Shown here: positions 6,338 to 7,214 of the stretch, one piece after another
Numbering within the stretch: position 1 is the stretch's first letter
How the letters are laid out: the number at the start of each line of letters is the position of its first letter
DNA from: Fimbriimonadales bacterium
Lineage (GTDB): Bacteria; Armatimonadota; Fimbriimonadia; Fimbriimonadales; Fimbriimonadaceae
Length of the DNA: 7,214 nucleotides
Direction: 5' to 3'
Assembly: GCA_026392145.1 (NCBI GenBank)
Contig: JAPLCS010000269.1
Span: forward strand, 1 to 7,214
Made by a program: the position numbers and the translations under genes
Notes under the pieces: model-generated
The model's input: the letters and a program-made list of their open reading frames with translations, nothing else
What the model was told of the DNA's origin: nothing
The model's database searches: none

Positions 6338-7214
6338 TGGGACACAAATTTGGCCATGTGGCAGTTCTTGGAAAGCCTAATGTTGGCAAAAGCACCCTAA
6401 TCAATGCGCTTGTCGGTCAAAAGGTGAGCATCGTCAGTAGCAAGCCTCAAACCACGAGGAAAAGGGTGATGGGAATCCTCACCAGTGATGATTACCAAAT
6501 TGCCTTTATTGACACTCCAGGTATTCACGAGCCGCATAATCGTCTTCAGCGTTCGATGGTCGAACAAGCAAGAGGGGCAATTGACGGCATCGACGCAATA
6601 CTCGTTGTGGTGGATGGATCGAGAGTGTTCGATGAGATGGACGAGTCGATTGCAAAAATGGTGAGAGCAACCAATGGTGTGCCCATCATCCTTTGTATGA
6701 ATAAGATGGACTATCTCAAAGCAGAACACGTCATACCAAACACAGAGGACTACTGCCGAATTTTCGGAACCGAAGACTACATGCTCACCACAGCAACAGG
6801 AAAAGTCAATTTGGATCGCCTCCTAGACATCATTGTCGCCAAACTTCCAGAAAGAGCTCCATTCTATCCGGAGGATGAATTCACAGACCAGTCAGCTCGA
6901 TTCCTCGCAGCAGAAAACATCCGCAAAAAGATTCTTATCAAAACCAGACAAGAAATCCCCCACGCAACTGCGGTCGTGATTGAAGGATGGGAAGAACGAA
7001 AAGATGGCCTCGCACACATCAGCGCCACTATCATCGTTGACAAAGGTAGCCAACGCGGAATTCTCATTGGCAAGCAAGGTTCCTTCCTCAAAGAAATTGG
7101 CTCCGAAGCCAGAGTGGAAATTGAAGAGTTCCTCGGTCAGCGCGTATTTTTAGAACTCCATATTCGAGTGCAAGAAGGATGGAGACAGAACTTGAGAATC
7201 CTTCACGAACTGGA
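6337..7214 (+). CDS. era: GTPase Era, lacking only its last few codons at the window edge
   Basis: Era is an essential GTPase that binds 16S rRNA near its 3' end and assists maturation of the 30S subunit. The 292 visible residues hold the GTPase domain and the C-terminal KH domain. G1 is GKPNVGKST (residues 12-20), G2 is PQTTRKR (37-43), G3 is DTPG (59-62), and G4 is NKMD (122-125). The G5 region is TTATGK (151-156) where most Era proteins have a Ser-Ala core. The GTPase-KH linker includes PERAPFYPEDEFTDQSAR. The KH part has SQRGILIGKQGSFLKEIG (238-255) and LELHIRVQEGWRQN (272-285), the usual Era ending, so about ten or fewer residues are missing. The ATG shares its A with the TAA of the upstream gene. 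Era normally sits with ybeY, rnc, recO or similar genes; being coupled to a GH42-like gene is unusual. Identification is certain. Confidence 0.97.
   Translation, partial: MGHKFGHVAVLGKPNVGKSTLINALVGQKVSIVSSKPQTTRKRVMGILTSDDYQIAFIDTPGIHEPHNRLQRSMVEQARGAIDGIDAILVVVDGSRVFDEMDESIAKMVRATNGVPIILCMNKMDYLKAEHVIPNTEDYCRIFGTEDYMLTTATGKVNLDRLLDIIVAKLPERAPFYPEDEFTDQSARFLAAENIRKKILIKTRQEIPHATAVVIEGWEERKDGLAHISATIIVDKGSQRGILIGKQGSFLKEIGSEARVEIEEFLGQRVFLELHIRVQEGWRQNLRILHEL

Noticed and set aside
6397..6729. A 110-codon minus-strand frame with several His and Cys residues.
   Set aside because: It lies wholly antisense to the GTPase domain of era, whose G1-G4 motifs are intact in the plus strand.

Overview
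The window is densely coding and holds two divergent gene blocks that share one 104-base intergenic region (2207-2310). Base composition looks moderate, roughly mid-40s percent GC by eye (not calculated). No rRNA, tRNA, CRISPR array, IS element or phage gene was seen.

Left block, minus strand (2206 down to 1): a flagellar hook-assembly cluster in the order fliK (hook-length control), flgD (hook cap / hook assembly scaffold), then the first part of a small TIGR02530-type 'flagellar operon protein' that runs off the window. fliK and flgD overlap by ATGA. This order is usual in flagellar clusters of Gram-positive-type layout, where the TIGR02530 gene lies between flgD and flgE. FlgD is longer than the shortest family members because its C-terminal beta module appears twice.

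Right block, plus strand (2311 to 7214): an overlapping three-gene set. It contains a HAD-superfamily phosphatase of phosphoglycolate-phosphatase type, a large protein of about 1112 residues, and the ribosome-assembly GTPase Era, which is complete except for its last few codons. The first two genes overlap by 29 bases and the last two by one base (TAATG), so all three are probably one transcript. The phosphatase has no visible Shine-Dalgarno sequence but has a TACTAT box ending five bases before its GTG, so the transcript may be leaderless.

The large protein is the most unusual item. Its middle (about residues 305-980) resembles GH42-like beta-galactosidases: a TIM barrel, a trimerisation/glutamine-amidotransferase-like domain and a beta domain. 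It lacks a signal peptide. The core is flanked by a highly charged, probably disordered N-terminal arm of about 300 residues and an acidic-then-arginine-rich C-terminal arm. A short motif, D-[VA]-x-[LI]-x-x-x-F-R-x-R-[DE], occurs three times in these arms, and the third copy is the very C-terminus. This pattern suggests a cytoplasmic scaffold or RNA/ribosome-linked protein rather than a secreted sugar hydrolase, but that is inference.

Organism: a flagellated bacterium. The flagellar gene order, the GH42-like protein style (which I associate with Armatimonadota and some Planctomycetota genomes) and the possible leaderless start make an Armatimonadota/Fimbriimonadia-like lineage my best guess. 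Confidence in that placement is low.
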